From Sphingomonas sp. JUb134 (GTDB lineage: Bacteria > Pseudomonadota > Alphaproteobacteria > Sphingomonadales > Sphingomonadaceae): a stretch of 64,000 nucleotides of DNA. This document shows, one piece after another, positions 27,549-35,463 of the stretch. The stretch spans positions 2,566,501-2,630,500 of the forward strand of contig NZ_SLYP02000001.1 in assembly GCF_004341505.2 (NCBI RefSeq), given 5' to 3'. Within the stretch, counting starts at the first letter, position 1, and the number at the start of each line of letters is the position of its first letter. The notes beneath the pieces are model-generated. The model had not been told where the DNA came from. It worked only from the letters and a program-made list of their open reading frames with translations, and ran no database searches. Made by a program: the position numbers and the translations under genes.

Positions 27549-28619
27549 ATGACCGACGCCGCGACCCCTTCCGGCAGCGCGCCTGCCGCCGGCCCGAGCG
27601 CACCCGACGTCGATCCGACCGAGACCAAGCTCCACCCGGAACCCCATGAAGTCCCGGGGGTGGAATCGACTCACCCGTGGCAGCATCCCTGGGCCGCGTG
27701 GAAGTCCATCCTGAAACGGGTCTACACGATGGACGGTTATCACAACCTGTCGCTGATGGCGGCAGGGGTCGCCTTCTACTGCTTCCTCTCCTTCGTGCCC
27801 CTGCTCGGCGCGATCGTGATGACCTACGGCCTGGTCGCCGACCCGAGCACCGTTGCCGAGCACATGAAGACGATCTTCGAACTGGTGCCGGCGGATGCGG
27901 CGCGGCTGATCTCCGACCAGCTGATCTCGGTCGCGACCACTGCCGCCTCCAAGGCCGGGCTGGGTCTCGCCATCGCGCTGTTCTTCTCCATCTATGGCGC
28001 GATGCGCGCGTCGAGCGCGATCATCCAGGCGCTGAACGTGATCTATGAGGAGGAGGAGAGCCGCAACATCATCCAGACCACCCTCGCCTCCGCGCTGCTG
28101 ACGGTGGGCGCGGTGCTGGCGGCGCTGGTGGGCCTCTTCTCGGCGGGTGCGCTCGGCTACCTCCAGACCGCGGTCGACGTGCTGGGGCGCGCGGGAGTCA
28201 TCACCATCCAGATCCTCACCTGGCTGGTCGCGATCGCCATCGCCAGCAGCACCTTCGCCTTCATCTATCGCTACGCGCCGGACCGGGCGCGAGCGCAGTG
28301 GCAATGGCTGTCGATCGGCTCCGTCGCCGCGACGCTGCTGTGGGGCATCGCGACGCTGGGGTTCGGCGTCTATGCCGCGAACTTCGCCAACTACAACGCG
28401 ACCTATGGGGCGCTGGGTGCCGTCGTGGTGCTGCTGATGTGGCTCTATGTCTCGTGCTACGCGGTGCTGATCGGTGCGGAGATCAACGCGGAGTCCGAAC
28501 GCCAGACCGGCGTGGACTCCACGACCGGCCGCCCGCGCCCGCCGGGCCGTCGCGGTGCCACCATGGCCGACCAGCTGCCGAGCAAGCGCCAGCACAAGCC
28601 GCGCCGCGACAAATATTGA
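27549..28619 (+). CDS. YihY/virulence factor BrkB family membrane protein
   Basis: A 356-residue inner-membrane protein with a Pro-rich cytoplasmic N-terminus of about 60 residues and six hydrophobic segments. Family motifs GYHNLSLMAAGVAFYCFLSF near the start of the membrane core, NVIYEEEESRN and the late VVVLLMWLYVSCYAVLIGAE are clear. The tail is basic (KRQHKPRRDKY). Members are sometimes mis-annotated as ribonuclease BN; true function is unsettled. GAGGAA precedes the ATG. Divergent from tamA across 163 bp. Confidence 0.92.
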   Translation: MTDAATPSGSAPAAGPSAPDVDPTETKLHPEPHEVPGVESTHPWQHPWAAWKSILKRVYTMDGYHNLSLMAAGVAFYCFLSFVPLLGAIVMTYGLVADPSTVAEHMKTIFELVPADAARLISDQLISVATTAASKAGLGLAIALFFSIYGAMRASSAIIQALNVIYEEEESRNIIQTTLASALLTVGAVLAALVGLFSAGALGYLQTAVDVLGRAGVITIQILTWLVAIAIASSTFAFIYRYAPDRARAQWQWLSIGSVAATLLWGIATLGFGVYAANFANYNATYGALGAVVVLLMWLYVSCYAVLIGAEINAESERQTGVDSTTGRPRPPGRRGATMADQLPSKRQHKPRRDKY

Positions 28620-28714
28620 GTGGCCCGCCGCCACCCCGGCCGCATCGCCCGGGTGGCGGAACTCTACTCGGGTGCCGGGCGTAGTGGCCGCTCGAAGGGA
28701 TCAAATCCAAACCT

Positions 28715-29398
28715 ATGTTTAGCTGGAAGCACGAGGCGCAGGAGCGCCTGGAAGCGATGATGTTCGCCCATGTCGGCGAGCGCGACTTTCCGTGCGTCGG
28801 CGCCAAGGCCGCCCTCGCCAAGGGTACGCTGGAAGTGTTCGGCTGCACCCGCATCGACAGCGCCTGGGACGACGTGCGCATCCACGACGCGCTGCTGCGC
28901 TTCGCCCAGGCCTATCGCCGCGACAAGACCATGTACCGCAGCTTCGCCGTCGTCTTCGACGGCCCCGACGACCTGTCCGAGGCGGCGTTCGAGCGTGCGC
29001 TGTGGCAACGCGTCCAGTCGCTGTCGGACAAGGACGTGTGGCGGGGCCAGGAGTATGACACGCGCGTCAGTCCGGACCCCGAGAACCCGCACTTCTCGCT
29101 GAGCTTCGGCGGCGAGGCCTTCTTCGTGGTCGGCCTTCATCCCAACTCCAGCCGCCCTGCCCGGCGGTTCGAGCGGCCGGCGATGGTGTTCAACCTCCAC
29201 GACCAGTTCGAGCGGCTGCGCGCGGAGGGCAAGTACGAGAGCATGCGCGAGAAGATCCTGGTGCGCGACGAGGCGCTGGCAGGATCGCGCAACCCGATGC
29301 TGGCCCCCCACGGCACGTCCAGCGAAGCACGCCAGTACAGCGGGCGCGAAGTCGACGCGGGCTGGCGCTGCCCGTTCCATTATTCCGGAGACTCCTGA
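28715..29398 (+). CDS. YqcI/YcgG family (GntA-type) heme N-hydroxylase homologue
   Basis: A 227-residue protein of the YqcI/YcgG family. The N-terminal FPCVGAKAAL, the central YRSFAVVFDGP and HFSLSFGGEAFFVVGLHPNSSR, and the C-terminal GWRCPFHYSGDS match the family, whose characterised member GntA is a heme enzyme that N-hydroxylates a cyclic guanidino amino acid in guanitoxin synthesis. No other guanitoxin genes are nearby, so the substrate here is probably another guanidine or amine. Its stop overlaps or abuts the start of the DUF1989 gene, making a tight two-gene unit. Only AAGGGATC, at a long 24-bp spacing, resembles a ribosome-binding site. Confidence 0.82.
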   Translation: MFSWKHEAQERLEAMMFAHVGERDFPCVGAKAALAKGTLEVFGCTRIDSAWDDVRIHDALLRFAQAYRRDKTMYRSFAVVFDGPDDLSEAAFERALWQRVQSLSDKDVWRGQEYDTRVSPDPENPHFSLSFGGEAFFVVGLHPNSSRPARRFERPAMVFNLHDQFERLRAEGKYESMREKILVRDEALAGSRNPMLAPHGTSSEARQYSGREVDAGWRCPFHYSGDS

Positions 29399-30000
29399 TT
29401 TCGACCCAAGTCATTCCCGAGCGCAGCGGCACCGCCTTTCGACTGGCGAAGGGCGAGACGCTGACGGTGATCGATCCGCGCGGCGAGCAGGTCGCCGACC
29501 TGCTGGCGTTCAACGCGCATGACCTGGACGAGGTGATCTCCTCCGGCCGGACGCTGGACTACGCGGAGACGATCTACCTCACCACCGGCCACCGGCTCTA
29601 TTCGAACCGGTCGCAGGTGATGCTGGAGATCGTCGAGGACACAGTCGGGCGGCACGATTTCCTGCTCACGCCGTGCTCGTACGACACCTTCCACCATTTC
29701 TACCCCAAGCTGCCGCCGCATCGCGGCTGCTTCGGCAACCTGGCCGCAGCGCTGGAGCCCTATGGGGTCGCGCCCGATCGCATCCCGGTGGCGTTCAACT
29801 GCTTCATGAACGTGCCGATCGACGGCGAGACGGGCAAGCTCAAGGTGCTGCCGCCGATCAGCAAGGCGGGCGACTTCATCCGCTTCCGTGCGCACATGGA
29901 CCTGGTGATCGGCCTCACCGCCTGTTCGGCGCCGGATTCCAACGGCGGCACGTTCAAGCCGATCCACTATCACCTGGAGCCGGCGGGATCGGAAAGTTAG
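29398..30000 (+). CDS. DUF1989 (urea carboxylase-associated type) protein
   Basis: About 200 residues. DUF1989 proteins include the urea-amidolyase-associated proteins now linked to carboxyguanidine deimination. Family pattern is clear: GTAFRLAKGETLTVIDPRG, ADLLAFNAHD, LTPCSYDTF, NCFMNVPIDGETG and DLVIGLTACSAPDSNGG near the end. The conserved domain starts before the first canonical start codon (GTG 29467). In the true frame, going upstream, there is only CTG 29395 and ATT 29398 close by; ATT overlaps the GntA-like stop (TGATT) and has GGAG 7 nt upstream. I therefore take ATT at 29398 as the likely start, as an inference. No urea carboxylase gene is adjacent. Confidence 0.75.
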   Translation: MSTQVIPERSGTAFRLAKGETLTVIDPRGEQVADLLAFNAHDLDEVISSGRTLDYAETIYLTTGHRLYSNRSQVMLEIVEDTVGRHDFLLTPCSYDTFHHFYPKLPPHRGCFGNLAAALEPYGVAPDRIPVAFNCFMNVPIDGETGKLKVLPPISKAGDFIRFRAHMDLVIGLTACSAPDSNGGTFKPIHYHLEPAGSES

Positions 30001-30170
30001 TCTAAGGTTAGGCCAACGCAGCACGCTGGACCTCCGGTTTTGACAGGCGCGACGATGGGCTGAGAGCGGTGCGGCGGCCATGTCGCGACTGAAGCAGCTT
30101 GGGCGCGTGTAGGACAGGTCCGGCACACGCGGGTCGAGCGCCCAGCAGGAAACGAGTTGCGGCGCCTGGG

Positions 30171-30197
30171 GCCCTGGGCTCCTGCCTTCGCAGGAGC
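30171..30197. repeat. Single hairpin repeat of the CCCTGGGCTCCTGC family
   Basis: GCTCCTGC, loop CTTC, GCAGGAGC at 30178-30197, preceded by GCCCTGG. It is identical in core to the units at 6681-6700. It lies in the 240-bp space between the convergent DUF1989 and prepilin peptidase genes, where I see no gene. Confidence 0.8.
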
Positions 30198-30240
30198 ACG
30201 AGAGAGGCATGCGTGAGGGGGAGCCTCCGAGTGCTGAGGC

Positions 30241-30993
30241 TCAGGGAGCTGCTTGTGCGATCAGCCACAGGAGGAAGGCGGCTGGCGCCAGCAGGGTGCC
30301 CAAGGGCAGCCTGTCGGTGGCGGCGAGCGGGCGGCCGAGGATGCGGGTGACCAGCACCACCGCCAGCCCCAGCAGGCAGGCGAGCAGCAGCACCATCGGC
30401 AGCGCGTGCCAGCCGAGCCAGAGGCCGATGGCGCCGAACAGCTTGGGATCTCCCCCGCCAAGGCCGACCCGGCCGCGCAGGCGGCGATAGACGGTTGCGA
30501 CGAGCCACAGGGCCGCAAAGCCGGCGGCGCCTCCGATCAGCCGATCCGGAAGCGACGGCGGGATGCCGAGCAGCCCGGTTCCTAGCCCGAGGAGCGCCAG
30601 CGCAGCGGTGAGCGGATTGGGCAGCCAGAAGGCGCGCAGGTCGATTGCCGCGAGCGTGAGGAGCAGCCAGCCGAACACCGCCCCGGCGATCGCGGGAAGC
30701 CCCGGAGCGGCGAGCCCGCTCGCGACCCCGATGACGAGGCCGAGCAGCTCCACCACGAGATGGCTGGGGGCGATGCTGGCGCCGCAGCTTCGGCAGCGGC
30801 CGCGCTGGGCGACGAAGCTCGCCACCGGTACCAGCTCGATCGCGCGGAGCGTCCGCCCGCAACCGTCGCAGGCGGACCGGCCGACGAGGCTCGAACGCCC
30901 CTCCGGCCAGCGGATCGCCAGGGTGGCGATGAAGCTGCCGAACACCAGCCCGAGCAGCCCCAGGGCGGCGGGCCAGATCCAGGGATCAACCAT
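30241..30993 (-). CDS. A24 family prepilin peptidase
   Basis: A 250-residue polytopic membrane aspartyl protease that cleaves and N-methylates type IV pilin-like leader peptides. N-terminal GLVFGSFIATLAIRWPEG is the family start, followed by a cytoplasmic zinc motif with two CxxC pairs (CDGCG and CRSCG). The catalytic aspartates are in AAIDLRAFWLPN and GGGDPKLFGAIG. Seven or eight hydrophobic segments cover the rest. No pilin or type II secretion genes are in the window, so it must act on substrates encoded elsewhere. It lies 18 bp downstream of the SH3 gene and may be co-transcribed. Confidence 0.93.
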   Translation of the reverse strand: MVDPWIWPAALGLLGLVFGSFIATLAIRWPEGRSSLVGRSACDGCGRTLRAIELVPVASFVAQRGRCRSCGASIAPSHLVVELLGLVIGVASGLAAPGLPAIAGAVFGWLLLTLAAIDLRAFWLPNPLTAALALLGLGTGLLGIPPSLPDRLIGGAAGFAALWLVATVYRRLRGRVGLGGGDPKLFGAIGLWLGWHALPMVLLLACLLGLAVVLVTRILGRPLAATDRLPLGTLLAPAAFLLWLIAQAAP

Positions 30994-31011
30994 GGGAAGT
31001 CGCGCCGGGGC

Positions 31012-31500
31012 TTACATATCCTCGCCGGGATCGACGCCCCACAGGCGGGACTGCTCGACATAGCCGCCGCGCCCCTTCACGTCGAAATAGCACCAGCCGG
31101 CCGAACAGCGGCTGAGCCGACCGACGACGCCGGGTGCGGCGCGCCAGTCGACGTGCGCCGAGCCATTGGGTGCGGAGCGAAGCTCGACGAGCCCGCCGTT
31201 CACATAGCCGGTGCGCTGATCGGAAAGCAGGCCGACCTGCATCCAGCCCTGGGTCCCGTCCGGGTCCTCGACCTTGCGCCAGTCCTGGTAGATGTCGACC
31301 ACCTTGATCGGCAGGTCGGCGCGGCGGAAGGTCCAGCTGACCGGATAGTTCTTGCCGGGACCGGTGCGCATCCGTGCCTCGCCCGCGGCGATGGAGGCGT
31401 AATAGGGCGGCTTGCGCTTTTGCGCGGCTGCCTCGCCGGCGGGAAGCACCGCCGCGGCCAGCATCGCCGCTCCGCCAAGCCAAACCACCGAATGCCGCAT
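31012..31500 (-). CDS. Periplasmic SH3-domain protein
   Basis: A 162-residue secreted protein. A signal peptide (GGAAMLAAAVLPAGEAAA) is followed by two bacterial SH3-like repeats: ARMRTGPGKNYPVSWTF with WRKVEDPDGTQGWM, and LRSAPNGSAHVDWRAAPG with CSAGWCYFDVKGRGGYV. Such SH3b modules often bind peptidoglycan or mediate protein contacts in the periplasm. Start at 31500 is set by the signal peptide and a GAGG upstream; an in-frame upstream start would add Arg-rich residues. No specific role can be named. Confidence 0.88.
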   Translation of the reverse strand: MRHSVVWLGGAAMLAAAVLPAGEAAAQKRKPPYYASIAAGEARMRTGPGKNYPVSWTFRRADLPIKVVDIYQDWRKVEDPDGTQGWMQVGLLSDQRTGYVNGGLVELRSAPNGSAHVDWRAAPGVVGRLSRCSAGWCYFDVKGRGGYVEQSRLWGVDPGEDM

Positions 31501-31649
31501 GTGTCGTCCTCTGTTGTCCCCCGGCACACCGTAGTGCGTTCGGGCCGCCGGCTTCAACCGCCGTGCGCGCCGCCGGGCGAACATCTGGACGGAACCTCAG
31601 CGCGGCCTGTGCTTTGGTCGGATACCCCCAACGAACCGGAGAAGCTGCC

Positions 31650-31844
31650 GTGAAGAAGCTCATTGCCCCTGCCCTGCTGCTCGTCTGCGCGATGCCGCTG
31701 GGTGCCTGTTCCACGCTGGCCGGTGCCGGCATCGGCGCGGCGGGCGGTGCCGGCGTTGCTGCGGCGACGAATGGCGATGTCGAGAAGGGTGCTGCGGTTG
31801 GCGGCGTCGGCGGCGCGGTCGTCGGCACGGTCGTGGACGACTGA
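31650..31844 (+). CDS. Small glycine-zipper lipoprotein
   Basis: A 64-residue protein starting at GTG with CGGAG upstream. It has a lipoprotein signal (LLLVCAMPLGACS, Cys at residue 20) and then glycine-zipper stretches (AGAGIGAAGGAGVAAA and GGVGGAVVGTVVDD). Similar small lipoproteins are abundant in sphingomonads and resemble YMGG or OmpA-associated glycine-zipper segments that pack into membranes. Function unknown. It stands alone, divergent from the SH3 gene. Confidence 0.8.
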   Translation: MKKLIAPALLLVCAMPLGACSTLAGAGIGAAGGAGVAAATNGDVEKGAAVGGVGGAVVGTVVDD

Positions 31845-31880
31845 GCCCGCACGGGCGTCTCTTGCGCCCAAAAGAAACGA

Positions 31881-31909
31881 GGGCACGGTCGCAATCGGCG
31901 GCCGTGCCC
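31881..31909. terminator. Terminator-like hairpin between convergent genes
   Basis: GGGCACGG (31881-31888) and CCGTGCCC (31902-31909) form an 8-bp stem with a 13-nt loop, followed by TTGTT. It lies between the glycine-zipper gene and the convergent nitronate monooxygenase gene and could end transcription from the left. Confidence 0.6.
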
Positions 31910-31918
31910 TTGTTCGTA

Positions 31919-33322
31919 TCAGTCGCCGGTCAGGATGCGATCGACCAGCTGCTTCACCGACGGCACGAAGCCGTTCGAATAGAAGGGATCGCGCTTGAAG
32001 TTATAGGCGGCGTGGCCGGCGAACATCAGGTTGTTGTCGACGGGACCGCCATGGGCGATGTCCTGCAGCGTCTTCTGGATGCAGAAGCTGCGCGGATCGG
32101 CGAGGCGCCCGGTCGAGTTGGTCTCGGTATCCGCCCAGGACGAGAAGCTGCACTGGCTGAGGCAGCCCATGCAGTCCGCCTGGTCCTTGCGGATGATCTG
32201 CTTCTCTTCCGGCGTCACGAACACCAGCGTGTTGTCCGGCGTCTTGAGCGCATCGGTGAAGCCGGCGCCGAACCATTCGCGGGCGCGCAGCAGGTCGTTG
32301 CGCGTCACCCAGAAGTTCTTGCCCTTCACGCCGACGTCCAGCTGGAAGCTGTGGTCGCCGGCTTCCTGCGTGGTGAAGGCGATCTGCCGGTCGGAACGCG
32401 CTTCCAGGCTGCGCAGGAAGGGGTTGCGGACGGCCGACGAATAAAAGCCGGTCGGCGAGAAGCGGTGGAGAAGGACGTCACCCTCCTCGATCTGCATCAG
32501 GCGCTGCTTCCACTCTTCCGGGATCGGGCTTTCCTGGGTCAGCAGCGGACGCGTGCCGAACTGGAAGGCGATCTTGCCGAGCTCGGGATTGTCGATCCAG
32601 TCGTTCCAGTCGCGCAGGTACCAGACGCCGCCCGCCATCACGATCGGCACGTCGTCGGAAATGCCGCCCTCGCGCATCGTGTCGCGCAGCGCCTTCACGC
32701 GCGGATAGGGGTCCTGGGGTGCGAGCGGGTCCTCGGCATTCGACAGGCCATTGTGGCCGCCGGCGAGCCAGGGATCCTCGTACACGACCGCGGCGAGCCA
32801 TTCGGCCGCCTTGGAATAGGCGCGCTTCCACAGCGCGCGGAACGCGCGGCCGGAGCTGACGATCGGCAGATAATGGACGTTGTGCTCGGCGGCGATCTCG
32901 CTGAGCTTGTACGGCATGCCCGCGCCGCAGGTGACGCCTGCGACCATGCCGCGGGTGCGCTCCAGCACGCCCTGGAGGACGCGCTGCGCGCCGCCCATTT
33001 CCCAGAGCACGTTGATGTTGATCGCGCCCTTGCCGCCGGCGATCTCCCAGGCGCGCTTCACCTGCTGGACGGCGCCCTCGATCGCATATTCGACCAGTTC
33101 CTCGTGGCGTTCGCGGCGGGTGAGCGCGCGATAGACCTGCGGGATGATCTTGCCCTCGGCATCATAGCTGTCGGCGTTCACTGCCGAGACGGTGCCGATG
33201 CCGCCGGCTGCCGCCCAGGCACCCGCAGACGCGTGGTTGGTGGCGGCAACGCCCTTCCCTCCCTCGACCAGCGGCCAGACCTCACGGCCGTTGTAGCTGA
33301 TGGGGGACAGACCTTTGAACAA
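31919..33322 (-). CDS. Nitronate monooxygenase-family flavoenzyme with a cysteine motif
   Basis: A 467-residue FMN-dependent TIM-barrel protein of the nitronate monooxygenase/2-nitropropane dioxygenase family. Barrel motifs include GVTCGAGMPYKLSEIAAEH, YLPIVSSGRAFRALW, VPIVMAGGVWYLRDW (FMN phosphate site) and IAFQFGTRPLLTQESP. It is about 100 residues longer than typical members, with a C-terminal region holding CMGCLSQCSF, a CxxCxxxC that could bind a metal or Fe-S cluster. The start is TTG at 33322 with GGAGG 5 bp upstream. Cytoplasmic. Actual substrate is unknown. Confidence 0.85.
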   Translation of the reverse strand: MFKGLSPISYNGREVWPLVEGGKGVAATNHASAGAWAAAGGIGTVSAVNADSYDAEGKIIPQVYRALTRRERHEELVEYAIEGAVQQVKRAWEIAGGKGAININVLWEMGGAQRVLQGVLERTRGMVAGVTCGAGMPYKLSEIAAEHNVHYLPIVSSGRAFRALWKRAYSKAAEWLAAVVYEDPWLAGGHNGLSNAEDPLAPQDPYPRVKALRDTMREGGISDDVPIVMAGGVWYLRDWNDWIDNPELGKIAFQFGTRPLLTQESPIPEEWKQRLMQIEEGDVLLHRFSPTGFYSSAVRNPFLRSLEARSDRQIAFTTQEAGDHSFQLDVGVKGKNFWVTRNDLLRAREWFGAGFTDALKTPDNTLVFVTPEEKQIIRKDQADCMGCLSQCSFSSWADTETNSTGRLADPRSFCIQKTLQDIAHGGPVDNNLMFAGHAAYNFKRDPFYSNGFVPSVKQLVDRILTGD

Positions 33323-33410
33323 ACCAACCTCCGAATGATGCCCGACGAACCTGCGCGGCGGACCAGCGATGCCGCGCCTTTACTGCCCAAATTCCTGGCG
33401 CGCGAGAGAA

Positions 33411-34550
33411 TTACGCTTGGGGGGACAACGCCCCCGGCTTGCCCATCGCCTGCTCGTAGAGCGCGGCATAGGCCGCAATCATCGTCTTCTCGTCGAACAA
33501 CGCACGAGCGCGCGCCTGGTTCGCGGCGCCCACGCGGCCGCGCGCGGCCGGGTCCTGCGCCAGCACCTGGAGCCGGTCGCGCAGGTGCACCTCGTGCCGG
33601 TCGATGCCCATGTAGGGGGTGTTCTCCTCGGCCACCATCTGCGGGATGTCGCCGACCGGCGGCGCCACCACCGGCAGGCCGGCGGCCATCGCCTCCATGA
33701 CCGAGATCGGCTGCTGCTCGCTCCTGGACGACAGCGCGAAGATGTCGAACAGGCCCATGTAGCGATGCGGCTCGGGCAGGAAGCCCGGCAGGTGGACGCG
33801 GTCCTCGATCCCCATCGCCTCGGCCGCGTCCAGGATCGCCTGGCGCTCCGGGCCGTCGCCGACCAGCACCAGTTGCACGTCCTCGACGATGCCGCCGACG
33901 GCACGCACCAGCAGCGGCAGGTCCTTCACGTCGCGAAAGCCCGCGAGCGAGCCGATCACCACCTCGCCGGGCTTGCGGCGGAAGCCGGGGATCGCGTCCG
34001 GCGCGCAGCCTGCGGCGTATTTCTCGACCGGGATGCCGTTGCCGATGCGGTGGACGCGTGCGCGCGGCTGGCGCCAGGTGTCGAGCGCGATCGTCTCCAG
34101 CGCGTGGCTCGGCACCACCAGCGCGTACGCAGCGCCGAGCGCGAAGCGGCGGTACATGTTGCGCACGGGGCTGAGCCGTCGGGCTTCGTCCTCGTTGAAA
34201 CCGTCCTCGTGATGGACGACGGGGGGCATGTTCTTGCCGAACGCCCGGCGCGCCATCACCCCGTCGATCGCGCCCCAGTTATAGGTGAGCACCAGGTCGA
34301 AACGCGACGCATAGCGGGCGATCGCCTCGTAGCGGGCAACCGAGGGCTTTCCGGTGAGCGGCGGCGGGTTCTGCGCGATCTCGTAGCGGATGCCGCGGGC
34401 GATCCAGTCGCGCGCGCCGGTCTGCTCGGGCACGCCCGAGACGATGGTGTGCACGGCGCGGTCGCCCCAGGCGTTCATCAGCCGGACGGCGCGCTGTTCC
34501 TTGCCGCCGGGCGCGAAGCTGGAGTGGAGGTGGAGGATACGGACGGGCAT
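33411..34550 (-). CDS. GT4-type glycosyltransferase
   Basis: A 379-residue GT-B fold glycosyltransferase of the group 1 (GT4) type. The N-terminus ILHLHSSFAPGGKEQRAVRL carries the GGKE acceptor-side loop, GSLAGFRDVKDLPLLVRAV begins the nucleotide-sugar domain, and FALSSRSEQQPISVMEAMAAGLPVVAP contains the E-x7-E motif of retaining enzymes. It probably acts in surface polysaccharide synthesis; donor and acceptor are unknown. It ends 88 bp from the nitronate monooxygenase start and is 10 bp downstream of the hydrolase gene, suggesting co-transcription with it. Confidence 0.9.
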   Translation of the reverse strand: MPVRILHLHSSFAPGGKEQRAVRLMNAWGDRAVHTIVSGVPEQTGARDWIARGIRYEIAQNPPPLTGKPSVARYEAIARYASRFDLVLTYNWGAIDGVMARRAFGKNMPPVVHHEDGFNEDEARRLSPVRNMYRRFALGAAYALVVPSHALETIALDTWRQPRARVHRIGNGIPVEKYAAGCAPDAIPGFRRKPGEVVIGSLAGFRDVKDLPLLVRAVGGIVEDVQLVLVGDGPERQAILDAAEAMGIEDRVHLPGFLPEPHRYMGLFDIFALSSRSEQQPISVMEAMAAGLPVVAPPVGDIPQMVAEENTPYMGIDRHEVHLRDRLQVLAQDPAARGRVGAANQARARALFDEKTMIAAYAALYEQAMGKPGALSPQA

Positions 34551-34560
34551 CGGGGGACCT

Positions 34561-35445
34561 TCAGGCGAGGCGGGCGAGGAGGCGGTCGATCGCGGCGGCG
34601 GCCCCCGGCTCCTCCAGCGTCGGCGCGTGGCCGGTGTTCGGGACGGTGACCAGCTCCGCGTCGGGCAGGCGCTCGGCCATGCGCTCGGCGACCTCGGCCG
34701 AGAGGATGTCGGAGCGGTCGCCGCGGATCAGCGTCACGGGCTTTCCACGCAGCGCGTCGAGCGCGGGCCACAGGTCCGGACCGGCTTCGTTGCCGGGCAC
34801 GCGGAAGGGCTCGGCGATCTTCATGTCATAGTCGAGCAGGATCCGGCCCGAGGAATTGAGCCGGTAGAGGCGCTTGGCCATCACCAGCCAGTCGGCGATG
34901 CCATAGGTCGGGTAGGTATCCCCATGCGCCTCGGCGAGCGAACGCGCCGCGTGCATCCAGGTCGGATGCCACAGCTGGCGGCCGACATAGCTGCGGATGC
35001 GGCCGAGACCCGCCGGGGACAGTTCCGGCCCCACGTCGTTGAGAAGCGCGCCCGCCACGCGCTCGCGCTCGGTGGCCGCGAGCAGCATGGTGAGGATGCC
35101 GCCCATCGAGGTGCCGAACAGGATCACCCGGTCGAGCTGGAGCTGGCCGAGCAGCGCGTCGATGTCCTGCAGGTAGGTGAGCGGGACATAGGTCATGGGA
35201 TCGCGGGCATAGGCGCTCTCCCCGCGGCCCCGCATCTCCGGCACGATCACCCGCCAGTCCCCGGACAAGCGGGCCGCCACGCCCTCGAAATCGCGCGCGT
35301 TGCGGGTGAGGCCGTGGAGGCAGAGGATCGGCGGGCGGTCGGCACGGCCTGCGTAATCGCGGAAGTGCAGCCGGAGCCCGTCGTTGGACCACCAGAAATC
35401 ATCCTGCCAGGCGCCGGCACGGGGCGGGTTGCGTCTGTCGGTCAT
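34561..35445 (-). CDS. Alpha/beta hydrolase
   Basis: A 294-residue serine hydrolase. The oxyanion HG motif is in ILCLHGLTRNARDFEG, the nucleophile elbow is FGTSMGGILTML (Ser), and the catalytic His is in VPNTGHAPTLEEPG; RGDRSDILS probably supplies the Asp. No signal peptide, so cytoplasmic. Start at 35445 has GGGGAG only 2 nt upstream. It is divergent from selO, with 18 bp between the two ATGs, and runs into the glycosyltransferase gene. Substrate unknown. Confidence 0.9.
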   Translation of the reverse strand: MTDRRNPPRAGAWQDDFWWSNDGLRLHFRDYAGRADRPPILCLHGLTRNARDFEGVAARLSGDWRVIVPEMRGRGESAYARDPMTYVPLTYLQDIDALLGQLQLDRVILFGTSMGGILTMLLAATERERVAGALLNDVGPELSPAGLGRIRSYVGRQLWHPTWMHAARSLAEAHGDTYPTYGIADWLVMAKRLYRLNSSGRILLDYDMKIAEPFRVPGNEAGPDLWPALDALRGKPVTLIRGDRSDILSAEVAERMAERLPDAELVTVPNTGHAPTLEEPGAAAAIDRLLARLA

Positions 35446-35463
35446 CGCTCCCCATATCGCCGT

